DNA from: Paraburkholderia megapolitana
Lineage (GTDB): Bacteria; Pseudomonadota; Gammaproteobacteria; Burkholderiales; Burkholderiaceae
Direction of reading: 5' to 3'
DNA: 64,000 nt
NCBI RefSeq assembly: GCF_007556815.1
Contig: NZ_CP041743.1
Span: forward strand, 372,001-436,000
Shown here: positions 44,848 through 53,634 of the stretch, in pieces
Position numbering within the stretch: position 1 is the stretch's first letter
How the letters are laid out: the number at the start of each line of letters is the position of its first letter
Made by a program: the position numbers and the translations under genes
Notes under the pieces: model-generated
What the model saw: only the letters and a program-made list of their open reading frames with translations
Database searches by the model: none
What the model was told of the DNA's origin: nothing

Positions 44848-45783
44848 TCAGGTTGTTTGTTTGGCTGCGCGCGCGTCCCGGACCTCGCGGGCCTCGCGAC
44901 TGTCGCGGACATCGCGGGTGTCGCGCATCGCGAAGCGGCACTGAAAAAAGCGCACGGCTTCCTCGAGGGCGGCCGGATGTTCGGCAACGGCGGCATGCGA
45001 CACGCTCGGGTAGCGGACCACCTGGGTCAGCACGCCCGCGTCGATCAGGCTGCTCGCGTACTTCTCGGCCTCGACGTGCAGCACATCGTTTTGTGCGGTG
45101 ATGACCAGCGTGGCCGGCAGACCTGCAAGCCGCGCCGATTCGAGGGGCGCAGCATACGGATGCATGCGCTGCGACGCCTGCGGCAAATACGCGCGGTAGC
45201 AGGCAGCGCACTCGCTCGCGGTGATGTCCGAACTCAGTCGACGCTCGTCGCCGAGCCGCGTGAGGCTTGGATCGAGCATTGGACCGAACAGCGCCTGCGC
45301 ATCGATGCGCACGTCGCCGCGATCGCGCCCGATGAACGCGAGACAGTTGGCCAGTTGCCCACCGGCGTCATGGCCCGCCACGCCCAAACGCCGCGTATTG
45401 CCGCCGAACGTGCGCGCGTTGGTCTGCGCCCAGAGCGCCGCGAGGTGCGCGTCTTCGGGTGCGGCGGGAAACGGAAAGCGCGGCGCGAGCGAATAGCCGA
45501 CCGACACTACGAGAGCCGGTAAGCGCTCTGCTAAATAGCGTGCGGCGCTGTCGGCGGCATCGATCGAGCCGCGCACGAAACCGCCGCCGTGGAAGTACAG
45601 CAGCACCGGCAGCCCCGACTTGGCGGCAGGCCGGTACAGACGCAGCGTGATCGGCTGTGCGTAGCCCTCGATCTGTACATCGGTGAGTTCCAGCGAGGCG
45701 CCGTCCTCCACGAGGCCCGGGGCCGAGGGAGTGAAGGAGTACGGCGATTTGAATGCATCCATGTCGAGCAGCGCAATGCGCAC
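44848..45783 (-). CDS. llpE: LlpE-like alpha/beta hydrolase of the HSL family, predicted nucleophile Ser replaced by Asp
   Basis: A 311-residue protein. The oxyanion-hole motif HGGGFVRGS is intact, but the nucleophile elbow, usually GDSAGG in this family, reads GHDAGG (about residue 142). His in VSHAAVAEHP fits the catalytic His position. It is the first gene of the efflux operon, matching the lipase-like llpE that opens the B. cenocepacia ceo operon. The start is uncertain: GTG at 45783, or ATG at 45762. Whether it is an active esterase is doubtful. Confidence 0.82.
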   Translation of the reverse strand: MRIALLDMDAFKSPYSFTPSAPGLVEDGASLELTDVQIEGYAQPITLRLYRPAAKSGLPVLLYFHGGGFVRGSIDAADSAARYLAERLPALVVSVGYSLAPRFPFPAAPEDAHLAALWAQTNARTFGGNTRRLGVAGHDAGGQLANCLAFIGRDRGDVRIDAQALFGPMLDPSLTRLGDERRLSSDITASECAACYRAYLPQASQRMHPYAAPLESARLAGLPATLVITAQNDVLHVEAEKYASSLIDAGVLTQVVRYPSVSHAAVAEHPAALEEAVRFFQCRFAMRDTRDVRDSREAREVRDARAAKQTT

Positions 45784-45798
45784 AGAAAGGCGATGGTG

Positions 45799-45856
45799 CG
45801 AATTGTGGGTTCAGCAGACTCGCAAATAAATGCCTATAATCCGGCAACACAATTCG
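45799..45856. promoter_or_regulatory. Divergent llpE/ceoR control region
   Basis: CGAATTGTG (45799-45807) recurs as its exact complement CACAATTCG at 45848-45856. Between them TATAAT (45835-45840) is a good -10 for the LysR gene, with no strong -35. Such spacing of dyad arms around a weak promoter fits LysR-type control. Binding is inferred. Confidence 0.5.
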
Positions 45857-45932
45857 GTGCACCTGAACAATCGCCTCGCTTATCGGCTGGGCGGCTTCTC
45901 TCCAGATGCACCTGCCCTTTCGGAGGTCTGCA

Positions 45933-46937
45933 ATGGACCGGCTTCAGGCCATGCAAGTGTTCACCCGGGTCGTCGACACCAACAGTTTCACGCGCGCAGC
46001 GGAAACGCTCGACATGCCGCGCGCGTCGGTCACGACCATCATTCAGAATCTCGAAGCGTTTCTTGGCGTACGCCTGATGCACCGGACCACCCGGCGCCTC
46101 TCGTTGACGCCCGATGGCGCCGCCTACTACGAGCGTTGCGTGCGGATTCTCGCGGATGTCGAGGAAACCGAAGCAAGCTTCCAGAGCGGCAACAAGAAGC
46201 CACACGGCAAGCTGCGTATCGATATGCCGGGCTCGATCGGCCGGTTGATCGTGATTCCTTCTCTGTGCGAATTCCACACTCGCTACCCGGATATTGATCT
46301 GCAGCTCGGTTTGACAGACCGGCCGGTGGATTTGCTCCAAGAGGGTGTGGATTGCGTGGTGCGCGTGGGCGCGCTGCAGGATTCGTCGCTGGTGGCGCGA
46401 CGTATCGGGTTATTCGAAGGCGTGTCGTGTGCGTCGCCCGATTACCTCGCAAAGTTTGGCACACCGCAGACATTCGAAGATCTCGAGCAGCATAAGGCTG
46501 TGAATTACTTTTCGAGTCGTACGGGACGTGTGATCGACTGGGCTTTTCTGGTGGACGGCAAGGAAGTCGAGGCGAAGATGCAGGGCATCGTGTCGGTCAA
46601 CGATGCGGATGCTTATGTCACCTGTGGGCTGGAGGGATTCGGTTTGATCCAGCCGGCGCGCTTCATGGTGCTGCCGCATTTGCAGTCGGGGCAACTGGTG
46701 GAGGTGCTGCCGCATCTGAAGCCGCTGCCGATGCCGATTTCGGCGGTGTATCCGCATAGCCGGCATCTGTCGTCGAAGGTGCGGGTGTTTGTCGACTGGA
46801 TTGCCGAGGTGTTCGATCGGTGTCCGTTGTTGAGTGGGCGGGCAAGTCTTGACAAGACTTGTACGATGCGCACGCCTGAGCAGCGGGAGGCGGCTTCTGC
46901 GCTGGATACTCCTGTTATGACTGAATGGGTCGCATAG
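45933..46937 (+). CDS. ceoR: LysR family transcriptional regulator of the efflux operon (CeoR-like)
   Basis: A 334-residue LysR protein. The helix-turn-helix lies at residues 1-60 (MQVFTRVVDTNSFTRAAETLDMPRASVTTIIQNLEAFLGVRLMHRTTRRLSLTPDG), followed by a two-lobe effector domain. GGAGG lies upstream of the ATG at 45933, so that start is preferred over one 27 bp upstream. It is divergent from llpE, as ceoR is in B. cenocepacia, where it mediates salicylate response. The C-terminal 40 residues are a loosely conserved tail. Confidence 0.88.
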   Translation: MDRLQAMQVFTRVVDTNSFTRAAETLDMPRASVTTIIQNLEAFLGVRLMHRTTRRLSLTPDGAAYYERCVRILADVEETEASFQSGNKKPHGKLRIDMPGSIGRLIVIPSLCEFHTRYPDIDLQLGLTDRPVDLLQEGVDCVVRVGALQDSSLVARRIGLFEGVSCASPDYLAKFGTPQTFEDLEQHKAVNYFSSRTGRVIDWAFLVDGKEVEAKMQGIVSVNDADAYVTCGLEGFGLIQPARFMVLPHLQSGQLVEVLPHLKPLPMPISAVYPHSRHLSSKVRVFVDWIAEVFDRCPLLSGRASLDKTCTMRTPEQREAASALDTPVMTEWVA

Positions 46938-46979
46938 GGTTTTGTTTGCTTGCCTGTGCAGGCGGCTGTCGTTTGCTTT

Positions 46980-47290
46980 GGCCGGCGGCCTAGCTTTAGC
47001 GCCTCTCGGCTGGATTGTTTGCCTGTGCAGGCGGCTTTGTTTTAGCGCCTCGCGGCGCAGGCGTTGCCCCTGTGCGGGGCGGCACCTTCTTTCTTTGCCG
47101 CGGCAAAGAAAGAAGGCAAAGAAAGCCGCTCGAGACGTTACCGTGTCCTTTCCATGTGCAGTCTTCGTGGCCCGCACCTAAGTGTCGCCATCGCACTGAC
47201 ACGGTAGTGGTCCGAGACGAGATCATCCCTCGCACTTTCTGCTGTAGTGACAAGGCGCTCATCCGTTCCGGCGCGCTTCGCCGCCGATGG
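46980..47290 (+). repeat. Dispersed intergenic repeat, copy C
   Basis: Direct copy of the element at 16270-16610, close to identical across the core. The 32-bp perfect palindrome lies at 47085-47116. It follows the ceoR stop closely. The segment 47291-47490 between copies C and D holds no credible gene. Confidence 0.85.
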
Positions 47291-47489
47291 ACATAACCGT
47301 CCTCGTTCGGCGTGCCTTCAGCTCTTCGATTTCAGCCTCTTCTTTGTCCTTCAGACTGACTCCTTGCCCCTCAAATTGCGCCTTTAATCTCGTCACCAAC
47401 TTCCCGTTCAGGCTTGGTGTTTAAGCTGTTTCCAACGTTCGCCTACGGCTTTGTCGTCGCGCTTCCAAGGAAGGATTTCCGATGTGGTC

Positions 47490-47800
47490 ACTCAACCGCG
47501 AGCACGTAGTGCGAGCGGGATGAATGACGGCCTGGTCACTAAGGTTTGTGGTGCGAGGGATGGTCTCGTCTCGAACCACTACCGTTTCAGTGCGAGGGCG
47601 ACACTTAGGTGCGGGCCACGAAGGCCGCACATGGAAAGGACACGGTAACGTCTCGAGCGGCTTTCTTTGCCTTCTTTCTTTGCCGCGGCAAAGAAAGAAG
47701 GTGCCGCCCCGCACAGGGGCAACGCCTGCGCCGCGAGGCGCTAAAACAAAGCCGCCTGCACAGGCAAACAATCCAGCCGCGAGGCGCCAAATCGCAGCCG
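47490..47800 (-). repeat. Dispersed intergenic repeat, copy D (inverted)
   Basis: Inverted copy facing copy C, with the 32-bp palindrome at 47670-47701. With copy C it forms a large inverted repeat around a spacer of about 200 bp. A further row of CCGCCTGC motifs continues to about 47875. No gene seen from 47291 to 48013. Confidence 0.85.
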
Positions 47801-48013
47801 CCTGCATAGGCAAAAGAGGGGCGCTAACGAAAAACCGCCTGCAAGGACAAAGGACAAACGACAGCCGCCTGCCAGGGCAAAAAAAAGATTGTTCCATTTC
47901 CCCAACAATTCATTTCACAAAACCGCGATTTATCGCCGGAGCACGAAGGCCTACATTTCACCCTGTCGCAACGCCGACTAACGAGCGTTGCAAACGAATC
48001 ACAGGAGTGAACC

Positions 48014-48325
48014 ATGAAACACCACCTAATCGCAGGTCTCCTGCTCTCTCTCGCCGCAAGCACAGCAGCATTCGCCGACGGTGGCATCGGCCGGGCAGGC
48101 ACCTACAACGATTACACGTGGGCCAACAGCAACGCCACCCGGGCACCGAAAACCCGCGAAGAAGTTCGCGCGGAACTCGCGCAGGCCTATCGCGACGGCT
48201 CGCTGCCAGCACTTAGCCGCAACGTGTATCCGAACAAAAGCCTGATCGCCAGCACGCAAGCGGAGCGTATCGCTGCGCAGGAACGCAACGCCGACAACGC
48301 CACCCGTGTCGCGCGCGGCGAGTAA
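48014..48325 (+). CDS. DUF4148 family small secreted protein
   Basis: A 103-residue protein with a Sec signal peptide (HLIAGLLLSLAASTAAFAD). The mature part KTREEVRAELAQAYRDGSLPALSRNVYPNKSL is the DUF4148 signature common in Burkholderia and relatives. Function unknown, probably periplasmic. An AGGAG ribosome site lies 6 bases before the ATG. A stand-alone gene. Confidence 0.9.
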   Translation: MKHHLIAGLLLSLAASTAAFADGGIGRAGTYNDYTWANSNATRAPKTREEVRAELAQAYRDGSLPALSRNVYPNKSLIASTQAERIAAQERNADNATRVARGE

Positions 48326-48421
48326 CGCAGCGCGCGCGTTACGTGCGACGTCGATCTGAAACATCGCGCGTGTCCGGCGCACACACCAACACCGGACACA
48401 CATCACTCGAAGGAGCTCATC

Positions 48422-48490
48422 ATGAACCCATCCGAACTCGACGACTGGTCAACCGATACGCCCGTGTGGACGCCCTACCGCGCGCATTGA
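48422..48490 (+). CDS. Possible microprotein (22 aa)
   Basis: ATG at 48422 is preceded by AAGGAG at ideal spacing and opens a 22-codon frame: MNPSELDDWSTDTPVWTPYR plus two residues, then stop. It is acidic and Trp-rich. It lies 96 bp after the DUF4148 gene in the same direction. It could be a real small protein, a leader, or a remnant of a longer gene. Confidence 0.35.
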   Translation: MNPSELDDWSTDTPVWTPYRAH

Positions 48491-48512
48491 ATCACCACAC
48501 GGGCAGTGTGCC

Positions 48513-49583
48513 TTACCGATGCGGCACGCCGTCGCGCCACTCGCCCCAATGCGTCGCAATGTCCTGCACCAGCGGATTGCCCGCGTTATACAGGTTGTCG
48601 ACTGCAATCGAGAAACCACCCTGCGCCGCGTAGTTCAACAGATTGTCCGCACTCGTCTGGCCCGCATACGGCCGGTCGAAATCGGACCCTGAACGCAGCA
48701 CCGCTACGCGGCTCAGATCGACACGCTTCACCGTGGCCGCACGGGTCAACGCTTCATAGGTGGAGTTGTCTTCCTGTTGCGTCGTGCAATACACGCCCTT
48801 GCCGTCGGTCAGGATGTTGGTCCAGTCGCGTGCACGTTGGCCGAGATCCGTACCCGACCACCATGTATCACCCGCCAGCGTGTCGCACTGAATGACGCTC
48901 GGTGGCTGGTTCGCCGGCGCATAGCTGAATTTGGCGCGTGCGGCCTGTGCCTGAGCGTTGTCTTCGAGCGTCACGTTGCGCGACAGCGCGAATGCAGCAT
49001 CCGCAAGCTGCGTATTGAGCTGGAATACTTCGGTCTTATAGTCGAGCGGCGGTTTTTGCGTGGGGCCTGTCGTGTTGATACCCAGGTAGCCGGTGGTCCA
49101 GCCCGGCGGAATTTCACGTCCGTCGATTTCCCACTGGATGCCGAAGTCGACCAGATATTTGGCCCACGCCGCGGAACCGACCGTGCCGCGCAACGGATCG
49201 ATACCAGCAATGCCCGCCACCATGAAGTACGTATGTCGCAGATCGAATTTCGGCGAGAACGTCAGCGCCATCGTCGAAGCGGCAGCATTCGCGTGACCCA
49301 TGCCGGTCGTCATCACGCAGATGTCCTGCTTGTTGCAATGCACGGTCGGATAGTCCGGCGACAACCCGGCCACTGTGATTTCCTGCCACGGTCCGAGATG
49401 GTCGAGCCAGACCTGGCCCTCCGGCGCAAACATGGAGATGATCATCACCTTCACATGGCGTGCCTGCGAGCCAGAGTCGTTTTGTGCGAAGCTGTTGCTG
49501 TCGTCGGCATTCGCCGCTAGCGGCGAAACAGCACACGCCGCCAGCATCAAGGCCGGGATGGCACTAAAAGTACGGATCAACAT
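48513..49583 (-). CDS. Purine nucleoside permease (NUP) family protein
   Basis: A 356-residue protein with a signal peptide ending near SPLAANADDS. The mature chain VKVMIISMFAPEGQVWLDHLGPW, VMTTGMGHANAAASTMAL and YFMVAGIAGIDPLRGTVGSAAWAKYLVDFGIQWEIDGREIP follows the NUP family described from Candida. No membrane helices are seen beyond the signal, so a secreted nucleoside-binding or phosphorylase-like role is as plausible as transport. AAGGA precedes the ATG at 49583. Confidence 0.85.
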   Translation of the reverse strand: MLIRTFSAIPALMLAACAVSPLAANADDSNSFAQNDSGSQARHVKVMIISMFAPEGQVWLDHLGPWQEITVAGLSPDYPTVHCNKQDICVMTTGMGHANAAASTMALTFSPKFDLRHTYFMVAGIAGIDPLRGTVGSAAWAKYLVDFGIQWEIDGREIPPGWTTGYLGINTTGPTQKPPLDYKTEVFQLNTQLADAAFALSRNVTLEDNAQAQAARAKFSYAPANQPPSVIQCDTLAGDTWWSGTDLGQRARDWTNILTDGKGVYCTTQQEDNSTYEALTRAATVKRVDLSRVAVLRSGSDFDRPYAGQTSADNLLNYAAQGGFSIAVDNLYNAGNPLVQDIATHWGEWRDGVPHR

Positions 49584-49874
49584 AGGAGGTCCTTCCTTTG
49601 TTCTATGCAGCGTTGGGAGGAATAACTTGCCTGTATTGCAGATGCGGCAGGATGCCGGATAGGGTCCGGCGCCTCCTGCGAGGGGTGACGTAAAGCGGAA
49701 CCAAGTATACGTGGCCGCATTTCTTTTGCCATCACGCATTTTTTACGCAGTCCACGTCATTATCAAATCTGATTCAGTAATTTATGCGGATCGACTCGTT
49801 AATCGCGACGCGCCGCTTCTTATAATCGAACGCCTTCCTGGTTCGTCCCCGAACTTTCCCACAGGAGCAGCACG

Positions 49875-50855
49875 ATGGACTATGTCAAACTCGGCCGCAC
49901 CGGCATCGACGTCTCGCGTCTGTGTCTCGGCTGCATGAGCTACGGCGCCCCCGATCGCGGCGCGCACGCGTGGTCACTCGACGAAGCGCAGGCACGTCCG
50001 TTCATCAAGCAGGCGCTCGATCACGGCATCAACTTCTTCGATACCGCCAACGTCTACTCGCTCGGCTCGAGCGAGGAAATCGTCGGACGTGCACTGAAGG
50101 ATCTCGCGCGTCGCGACGAGATCGTACTCGCCACCAAGGTCTTCAACCGGATGCGTCCAGGACCGAACGGCGCCGGCCTGTCGCGCAAGGCAATCATGGC
50201 GGAAATCGACGCCAGTCTGCACCGGCTCGGTACCGACTACGTCGATCTTTATCAGATTCATCGCTGGGACTATCACACGCCGATTGAAGAAACCATGGAA
50301 GCGCTCCATGACGTCGTGAAAGCCGGCAAGGCGCGCTATATCGGCGCGTCGTCGATGTACGCATGGCAATTCTCGAAGGCGCTGCATGTCGCGGAGCAGC
50401 ACGGCTGGACCCGCTTCGTCACGATGCAGAATTACGTGAATCTGCTGTATCGCGAGGAAGAGCGCGAGATGCTGCCGCTGTGCGAAAGCGAAGGCATCGG
50501 TGTCATTCCGTGGAGTCCGCTTGCCCGTGGTCGCCTGACGCGCGAATGGAACACGAGCAGCGCGCGTTCGGAAACTGACGAATACGGCCGCACGCTGTAC
50601 GCGCACACCGAAGAGGCCGATCGCAAGGTGGTCGAGCGGGTCGGCGAAATCGCAGCCGCGCGCGGTGTGCCGCGTGCACAGGTTGCGCTCGCATGGGTGC
50701 TGCAGAAGAAACCCATCACAGCGCCGATTGTCGGTGCAACCAAACTACATCACCTGGACGATGCAGTCGCCGCGCTGTCGCTCGAACTCAGCAGCGACGA
50801 GATCGCAAAACTCGAAGAGCTTTACGTGCCGCACACGGTGGCCGGGTTCAAATAA
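49875..50855 (+). CDS. Aldo/keto reductase
   Basis: A 326-residue NADPH-dependent oxidoreductase of the AKR fold. The catalytic tetrad is present: Asp in FFDTANVYSLG, Tyr in the same motif, Lys in VLATKVF and His in DLYQIHRWD. The C-terminus PIVGATKLHHLDDAVAAL binds NADPH. It is close to the YajO/Gcy-like general aldehyde reductases. AGGAG precedes the ATG. Physiological substrate unknown. Confidence 0.92.
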   Translation: MDYVKLGRTGIDVSRLCLGCMSYGAPDRGAHAWSLDEAQARPFIKQALDHGINFFDTANVYSLGSSEEIVGRALKDLARRDEIVLATKVFNRMRPGPNGAGLSRKAIMAEIDASLHRLGTDYVDLYQIHRWDYHTPIEETMEALHDVVKAGKARYIGASSMYAWQFSKALHVAEQHGWTRFVTMQNYVNLLYREEEREMLPLCESEGIGVIPWSPLARGRLTREWNTSSARSETDEYGRTLYAHTEEADRKVVERVGEIAAARGVPRAQVALAWVLQKKPITAPIVGATKLHHLDDAVAALSLELSSDEIAKLEELYVPHTVAGFK

Positions 50856-50988
50856 AAATAGTCCTATACGCGGAGCCGGACGCGCTCGCCGGTTCCGCGA
50901 ACTCGTCGACGCTGCCGAAGAAGCACACAGCTTCATCGCGACAGCGGTCACATCATCGGCCACATTCGACCTCGTAGCGTGCACAGCA

Positions 50989-51011
50989 AAACTGTACAGC
51001 TAAACTGTACA
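50989..51011. promoter_or_regulatory. Tandem AAACTGTACA repeats upstream of the MarR gene
   Basis: AAACTGTACA occurs at 50989-50998 and 51002-51011, just before a TATGCT -10-like hexamer (51012-51017) and the regulator start at 51029. The TGTACA core is itself palindromic. Likely an autoregulatory operator. Confidence 0.5.
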
Positions 51012-51028
51012 TATGCTATGCTCCGCCC

Positions 51029-51481
51029 ATGGTCAAACAAGCACTCACATCCGAAGCCGCCCAGCTCGCCGCTCTAGCCGGCGAACTGCGCATTTCCCTA
51101 AGCAAGCTGATTCGTCGGGTACGGGAGCAGGCCTCCGCAGGCGATTTCACTTCGTCGCAGCAATCGGTGCTGCTGCGTCTGGAGCGCGACGGGCCCGCCA
51201 CCGTGTCCGCCCTCGCCCGTGCCGAAAGCGTGCGCCCGCAGTCCATGCGCATTACGGTCGCCGGTCTCGAGGCGATGGGTGCCATCAGTGGCGAACCCGA
51301 TCCGGATGACGGCCGGCAAACCCTGATCACGCTGACCTCCACTTTCCGGAAGACCGTCAAGGCGAGCCGCGCCGCCAAAGAAGACTGGCTCGTCCACGCA
51401 TTGCAAGCGCAACTGTCCGCACAGGAACAGGAGCAACTCGCCGCTGCGGTGAAACTGCTGCAACGGCTTGCCGACTTCTGA
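51029..51481 (+). CDS. MarR family transcriptional regulator
   Basis: A 150-residue winged-helix protein. QSVLLRLERDGPATVSALARAESVRPQSMRITVAGLEAMGAISGEPDPDDGRQTLITLT is the MarR DNA-binding domain with its DxR wing. It heads an apparent operon with an isochorismatase-like hydrolase, a membrane protein and an MFS exporter. It is likely to repress that operon and its own promoter. Confidence 0.92.
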   Translation: MVKQALTSEAAQLAALAGELRISLSKLIRRVREQASAGDFTSSQQSVLLRLERDGPATVSALARAESVRPQSMRITVAGLEAMGAISGEPDPDDGRQTLITLTSTFRKTVKASRAAKEDWLVHALQAQLSAQEQEQLAAAVKLLQRLADF

Positions 51482-51509
51482 GTCCTCCCTTCGCTCTCGC
51501 AGGAAACAC

Positions 51510-52073
51510 ATGGCCCTCACCACACTCGATCCCGACACCGCCCTCATCGTCATCGACCTGCAAAAAGGTATCGTCGCTCTCCCGCTCGTTCACTCCATCG
51601 ACGCAGTCGTAGAACGATCGCGCGCACTACTCGATGCGTTTCGCGAACGCGGTTTACCGGTCGTCCTGGTCAACGTCGCAGGCGGCGCACCAGGCCGCGT
51701 CGAACGGCCGCGCCAGGGCGCGCCGTTCCCGCCCGACTGGACCGAGCTCATTGCCGAACTCGATCGACAACCTGGTGACATCGTCGTCACGAAGCACACC
51801 TGGGGTGCCTTCGCCAGCACCGATCTCGCCGACCAGCTGAAGAAGCTGGGCGTGACCCAGGTCGTCATCGCGGGTGTGGCGACCGGAACCGGTGTCGAAT
51901 CGACCGCTCGCCAGGCTTATGAACTGGGGTTCAACGTGACGCTCGCGCTCGACGCGATGACTGACGGGCGCCCCGAAGCACACGACTACAGCATCAACAA
52001 CGTCTTTCCGCGGCTCGGCGAAACCGGCACGGCCCAGGACATCATCGATCTGCTCAAAACAAGGAGTGCCTGA
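51510..52073 (+). CDS. Isochorismatase-family hydrolase lacking the usual catalytic Cys
   Basis: A 187-residue cysteine-hydrolase-fold protein. The catalytic Asp is seen in LIVIDLQKGI and the Lys in IVVTKHTWGAF. The segment that normally carries the nucleophile Cys reads GVATGTGVESTARQAYELG, with Gly in that place, as in true isochorismatases of the PhzD type rather than nicotinamidases. It lies between the MarR and membrane-protein genes. Substrate unknown. Confidence 0.87.
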   Translation: MALTTLDPDTALIVIDLQKGIVALPLVHSIDAVVERSRALLDAFRERGLPVVLVNVAGGAPGRVERPRQGAPFPPDWTELIAELDRQPGDIVVTKHTWGAFASTDLADQLKKLGVTQVVIAGVATGTGVESTARQAYELGFNVTLALDAMTDGRPEAHDYSINNVFPRLGETGTAQDIIDLLKTRSA

Positions 52074-52075
52074 AA

Positions 52076-52405
52076 ATGAACTGGCATCATCTCGTGTCAT
52101 GGTTTTTCGGCGGCGCAGTGCTTGCGAACGCCGTGCCGCATCTGGTTAGCGGCTTGATGGGAAAGCCGTTTCAGAGTCCTTTTGCGACGCCTCGCGGAGA
52201 AGGGTTTTCGTCGTCGACGGTGAATGCGCTGTGGGGGTTTCTCAACCTGATCGTCGGCTATCTGCTCGTCTGTCGTGTCGGCGATTTCAATCTGGGCGAC
52301 ACCGTCGATGCGATCGTGCTAGGGCTCGGCATCCTCGCCATGAGCCTGTTCGCCGCGCGGCATTTTGGGCGCTTTAACGGCGGCAATACACCGGAGCATT
52401 CGTGA
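52076..52405 (+). CDS. Small inner-membrane protein (109 aa)
   Basis: Three hydrophobic segments: the N-terminal HHLVSWFFGGAVLANAVPHLVSG, VNALWGFLNLIVGYLLV and AIVLGLGILAMSLFAARHFG. AAGGAG lies at the end of the preceding gene, two bases before this ATG. It overlaps the exporter gene by GTGA. No named family recognised; probably an accessory to the operon. Confidence 0.75.
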   Translation: MNWHHLVSWFFGGAVLANAVPHLVSGLMGKPFQSPFATPRGEGFSSSTVNALWGFLNLIVGYLLVCRVGDFNLGDTVDAIVLGLGILAMSLFAARHFGRFNGGNTPEHS

Positions 52406-53634
52406 GCATTCCTGCAACGGGTGTCTTCCGTTCGCTGAAAAGCTTCAACTATCGGGTCTGGGCAGCCGGCGCACTGGTGTCCAATGTAGGCACATGGATG
52501 CAGCGCACGGCCCAGGACTGGTTGGTGCTGACTCAGCTCACGCATCACAACGCGTCGGCGGTTGGCACGGTCATGGCGCTGCAGTTCGGACCGCAGCTTC
52601 TGCTGCTGCCCTGGACCGGCTATGCCGCCGATCACTACAACCAGCGCAAACTGCTGATCGCCACCCAGGCAACGATGGGCGCGCTGGCGCTCGCACTGGG
52701 ACTGCTGACGGTGACCGGCATCGTCCAGTTGTGGCATGTCTATGTGTTCGCGTTTCTGTTCGGTTGCGCGGCCGCGTTCGACGCACCAGTACGCCAGACC
52801 TTCGTCACCGAACTGGTCGGCGACGCGGATCTACCGAACGCCGTTGCACTCAACTCGACCTCGTTTAACGCCGCGCGGATGATCGGACCGGCCGCGTCCG
52901 GCCTCGTCATCGCATCGGTCGGTACCGGCTGGGCGTTTCTGATCAACGGCGCCAGTTTCGTTGCGGTGCTCGCTTCGCTGTCGTTGTTCCGTGCTTCCGA
53001 ACTCCGCCCCAACGTGAGGGCACGCCGCACGCCCGGAGGTTTCACCGAAGGGTTCCGCTACGTGTGGTCGCGTCCGGATCTGCTGGCAATTCTGGTCATG
53101 TTGTTTCTGATCGGCACGTTCGGCCTGAACTTTCCGATCTTCATCTCGACGATGGCCGTCGGCGTCTTTCACGCCGATGCGCGAGGCTATGGTCTGCTGT
53201 CGTCGATGATGGCTATCGGTACCGTCTCCGGTGCGCTGCTGGCTGCCGGTCGCGACAGACCACAGTTCACATCGCTGATCATCGGCGCCGCGATGTTCGG
53301 AGTCGGTTGCACGCTAGCCGCGATCGCGCCGAGCTACTGGCTGTTCGGCAGCGCGCTGGTGGTGATCGGCGTCGCCGCCTTGACCTTTACCAACACGACC
53401 AACAGCCTGATGCAGTTGTCGACCGCGCCCGCCATGCGCGGGCGGGTAATGGCGATGCGGATTGGCGTTGCGCTCGGAGGGACGCCGATCGGTGCGCCGA
53501 TCGTCGGTTGGGTGGCCGATCATCCTGGCCCACGATGGTCGCTCGGTGTGGGTGCGGCTTCGGGTTTTGCCGCGGCGCTTGTGGGCATTTACGCTTTGAC
53601 GCGGCAGATACATCGGCCACGTCACGACAGCTAG
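52402..53634 (+). CDS. MFS transporter, EntS-like exporter
   Basis: A 410-residue carrier. SFNYRVWAAGALVSNVGTWMQRTAQDWLVL and LLLPWTGYAADHYNQRKLL place it in the EntS/MFS-3 group of exporters. It starts with GTG overlapping the previous stop (GTGA). It closes the MarR operon. It meets the convergent hydroxylase gene end to end with no gap. Substrate unknown. Confidence 0.9.
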   Translation: MSIPATGVFRSLKSFNYRVWAAGALVSNVGTWMQRTAQDWLVLTQLTHHNASAVGTVMALQFGPQLLLLPWTGYAADHYNQRKLLIATQATMGALALALGLLTVTGIVQLWHVYVFAFLFGCAAAFDAPVRQTFVTELVGDADLPNAVALNSTSFNAARMIGPAASGLVIASVGTGWAFLINGASFVAVLASLSLFRASELRPNVRARRTPGGFTEGFRYVWSRPDLLAILVMLFLIGTFGLNFPIFISTMAVGVFHADARGYGLLSSMMAIGTVSGALLAAGRDRPQFTSLIIGAAMFGVGCTLAAIAPSYWLFGSALVVIGVAALTFTNTTNSLMQLSTAPAMRGRVMAMRIGVALGGTPIGAPIVGWVADHPGPRWSLGVGAASGFAAALVGIYALTRQIHRPRHDS

